Assembly (NCBI RefSeq): GCF_000317105.1
Contig: NC_019693.1
Coordinates: 2,790,001 to 2,854,000, forward strand
Reading direction: 5' to 3'
DNA: 64,000 nt
Origin: Oscillatoria acuminata PCC 6304
GTDB taxonomy: Bacteria > Cyanobacteriota > Cyanobacteriia > Cyanobacteriales > Laspinemataceae
This document shows, one piece after another, positions 62,651-64,000 of this stretch (the stretch's first letter is position 1; each line of letters opens with the position of its first letter). The position numbers and the translations under genes were made by a program. The notes below the pieces were generated by a model. The model searched no databases, was not told where the DNA came from, and saw only the letters and a program-made list of their open reading frames with translations.

Positions 62651-64000
62651 TTAATGCTGGGGCAGGCTAATCACAAATTCTGTCCCTTGACCGATTTGAG
62701 AGTTGACTTGTAATCGACCCCCGTGGGTCTCAACGACAATTTGACGGGCGATCGCCAATCCGAGACCCGTTCCTTTTCCCACGGCTTTAGTCGTGAACAA
62801 ATGGTCAAAGATCCTGGCTTTTACCGCTTTGCTCATGCCTTGGCCATTATCCCGAATTGAAATTTGCATTTGATTTTCCCTCGCCACCGTGCCAATCGTA
62901 ATCTGTTGCGGATTCGCTGCTAGTTCAGCAAATGATCGGGTTTGTGCCATCTCATCAAACATATCGATCGCATTAGCGAGAATATTCATAAACACCTGGT
63001 TCAGTTGTCCCGGGAAACAGGTGATCGACGGTATTCTACCATAGTTAGTGATGACCTGGATCGCCGGACGAAACTGATTAGCCTTGAGGCGATATTTCAA
63101 AATCAGTAGGGTACTGTCAATGCCCTCATGCAGATTCGCACTCACCTTGTATTCCGTATCAGCGCGGGAGAAGGTACGGAGGCTGGTGCTGATGGATTTG
63201 ATGCGATCCGTTGCCCCTTGCATCGAGTTGAGCACCTTGGGTAAATCTTCGCAGAGATATTCCAAATCGATGCTTTCGGCTTTTTCTTGAACGGGAGTTG
63301 CTGGATTAGGGTGATGTTGTTGATATAAGGCAATATAGTCCAGCAGATCTTGTACATAGTCTGTGGCATTGTTGATACTGCCGTTGAGGAAGCCAATCGG
63401 GTTGTTAACTTCGTGAGCCACCCCAGCGACTAAGTTCCCTAGGGATGCCATTTTCTCGCTTTGGACAATTTGCAACTGGGATTGTTCCAATTGTTGGGCA
63501 TAGTTTTGGGCTTTTTGGTAGAGGCTGGCATTTTCGAGGGAAATAGCAGCTTGGGTGCACAGGAAGTTGAGAATCAGGATGCGATCGCCGGTGAATACGC
63601 CACGGGTCGAGCAATTTTCCAGATATAGAATGGCGCGTAAATTGCCCTGATTGAGAATTGGTAAACACAGAACGCTCTTAGGCTGATGGTGATACAGGTA
63701 ATCGTCAATCACGGGCAGGTCTGTCTTGAGGTCGTCGATCGCCACCGTCGTCACCGTGTTTTTTACATACTGGATCAACTTGAAGGGAACGCTAGGGTTA
63801 TTCTCTAGGGGTACAGATTGCAATGTCACCTGCTCCAGGTTCGCCATGACTCGCACCTGCCATTGGCTTTCTTCACAAAGTATCAAAACGCACTGGTCTG
63901 CTCCAGAGTTTTCGAGCATGGTCTGGGTCAGGGTTTGCAGCAGTTCATCCAGGGCGATCGTGCTGGCGAAGGTCTGAGAAATTTGCAGCAGGGCCGCAAA
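62651..64000 (-). CDS. Hybrid kinase, copy D: GAF-HisKA-HATPase part, cut by the window end
   Basis: The frame is open to the last base of the window; the N-terminal domains, if present, lie outside. Visible are a GAF domain (NSGADQCVLIL ... FLCTQAAISLENASLYQ), HisKA (MASLGNLVAGVAHEVNNPIGF) and HATPase (FMNILANAIDMF, RDNGQGM). The GAF and HisKA are more distant from A-C than those are from each other, yet the last ~55 residues (IFDHLFTTKAVGKG...GTEFVISLPQH) are practically the same. That points to gene conversion of the 3' end. An internal ATG at 63919 would give 422 residues, but the open frame continues with GAF-like sequence upstream, so I read it as a partial gene. Confidence 0.88.
   Translation of the reverse strand, partial: FAALLQISQTFASTIALDELLQTLTQTMLENSGADQCVLILCEESQWQVRVMANLEQVTLQSVPLENNPSVPFKLIQYVKNTVTTVAIDDLKTDLPVIDDYLYHHQPKSVLCLPILNQGNLRAILYLENCSTRGVFTGDRILILNFLCTQAAISLENASLYQKAQNYAQQLEQSQLQIVQSEKMASLGNLVAGVAHEVNNPIGFLNGSINNATDYVQDLLDYIALYQQHHPNPATPVQEKAESIDLEYLCEDLPKVLNSMQGATDRIKSISTSLRTFSRADTEYKVSANLHEGIDSTLLILKYRLKANQFRPAIQVITNYGRIPSITCFPGQLNQVFMNILANAIDMFDEMAQTRSFAELAANPQQITIGTVARENQMQISIRDNGQGMSKAVKARIFDHLFTTKAVGKGTGLGLAIARQIVVETHGGRLQVNSQIGQGTEFVISLPQH

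Noticed and set aside
62651-63919. Copy D as a complete 422-residue histidine kinase
   Set aside because: The frame is open and GAF-like to the window end, so the internal ATG is unlikely to be the start.
1-64000. CRISPR array
   Set aside because: The repeats present are isolated palindromes without regular spacing or unique spacers.

Overview
The window looks like chromosomal DNA of a filamentous, Oscillatoriales-type cyanobacterium. The reasons are the very frequent GCGATCGC (HIP1) octamer, magnesium chelatase subunit I, a cyanobacterial-type Mfd, a CYP120-like P450, the glycolate dehydrogenase subunits GlcE and GlcF, a cyanobacterial pilMNOQ cluster and giant Ser/Thr-His hybrid kinases. 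The species cannot be fixed from the sequence alone. There is no prophage, CRISPR array, rRNA operon or intact insertion sequence.

Layout. 1-4.5 kb: a secreted TPR-CHAT protein, an MgtC-like membrane protein and an orphan sugar-binding lipoprotein. 4.7-10.2 kb: type IV pilus genes pilM, pilN, pilO and pilQ. 10.4-15.1 kb: HU, a cobalamin-pathway aminotransferase-fold decarboxylase, a degenerate flavin disulfide-reductase relative and a CBS/CorC membrane protein. 15.4-18.8 kb: mfd. 18.9-25.0 kb is an accessory stretch: a Uma2 nuclease gene broken by one stop codon, three tandem HEAT-like genes that each drag along a piece of a convergent gene, and a tightly overlapping three-gene operon headed by a TIGR04255-type protein. 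25.4-45.9 kb is mostly housekeeping: alpha/beta hydrolase, cobH, dapB, a CHASE2-GGDEF-EAL protein, chlI, ruvC, a SpmA-SpmB fusion, an FHA/zinc-ribbon protein, endonuclease V, prohibitin-like SPFH, P450, a MazEF-type toxin-antitoxin pair, tRNA-Leu(UAG), holB and glcE-glcF.

46.1-64.0 kb holds the most striking feature: a same-strand tandem array of three complete ~1800-residue hybrid kinases plus the 3' part of a fourth that runs off the window. Each has a Ser/Thr kinase, an AAA-type ATPase, a long helical-repeat region, GAF, HisKA and HATPase. The two ends are almost the same between copies while the middle ~600 residues differ strongly, a constant-variable-constant pattern that suggests a diversifying sensor cassette between shared signalling ends. 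This is the best candidate for an undescribed system here; the second is the TIGR04255 operon.

Small perfect palindromes (34-56 bp), three of them between convergent genes, form a dispersed repeat family and may double as bidirectional terminators.
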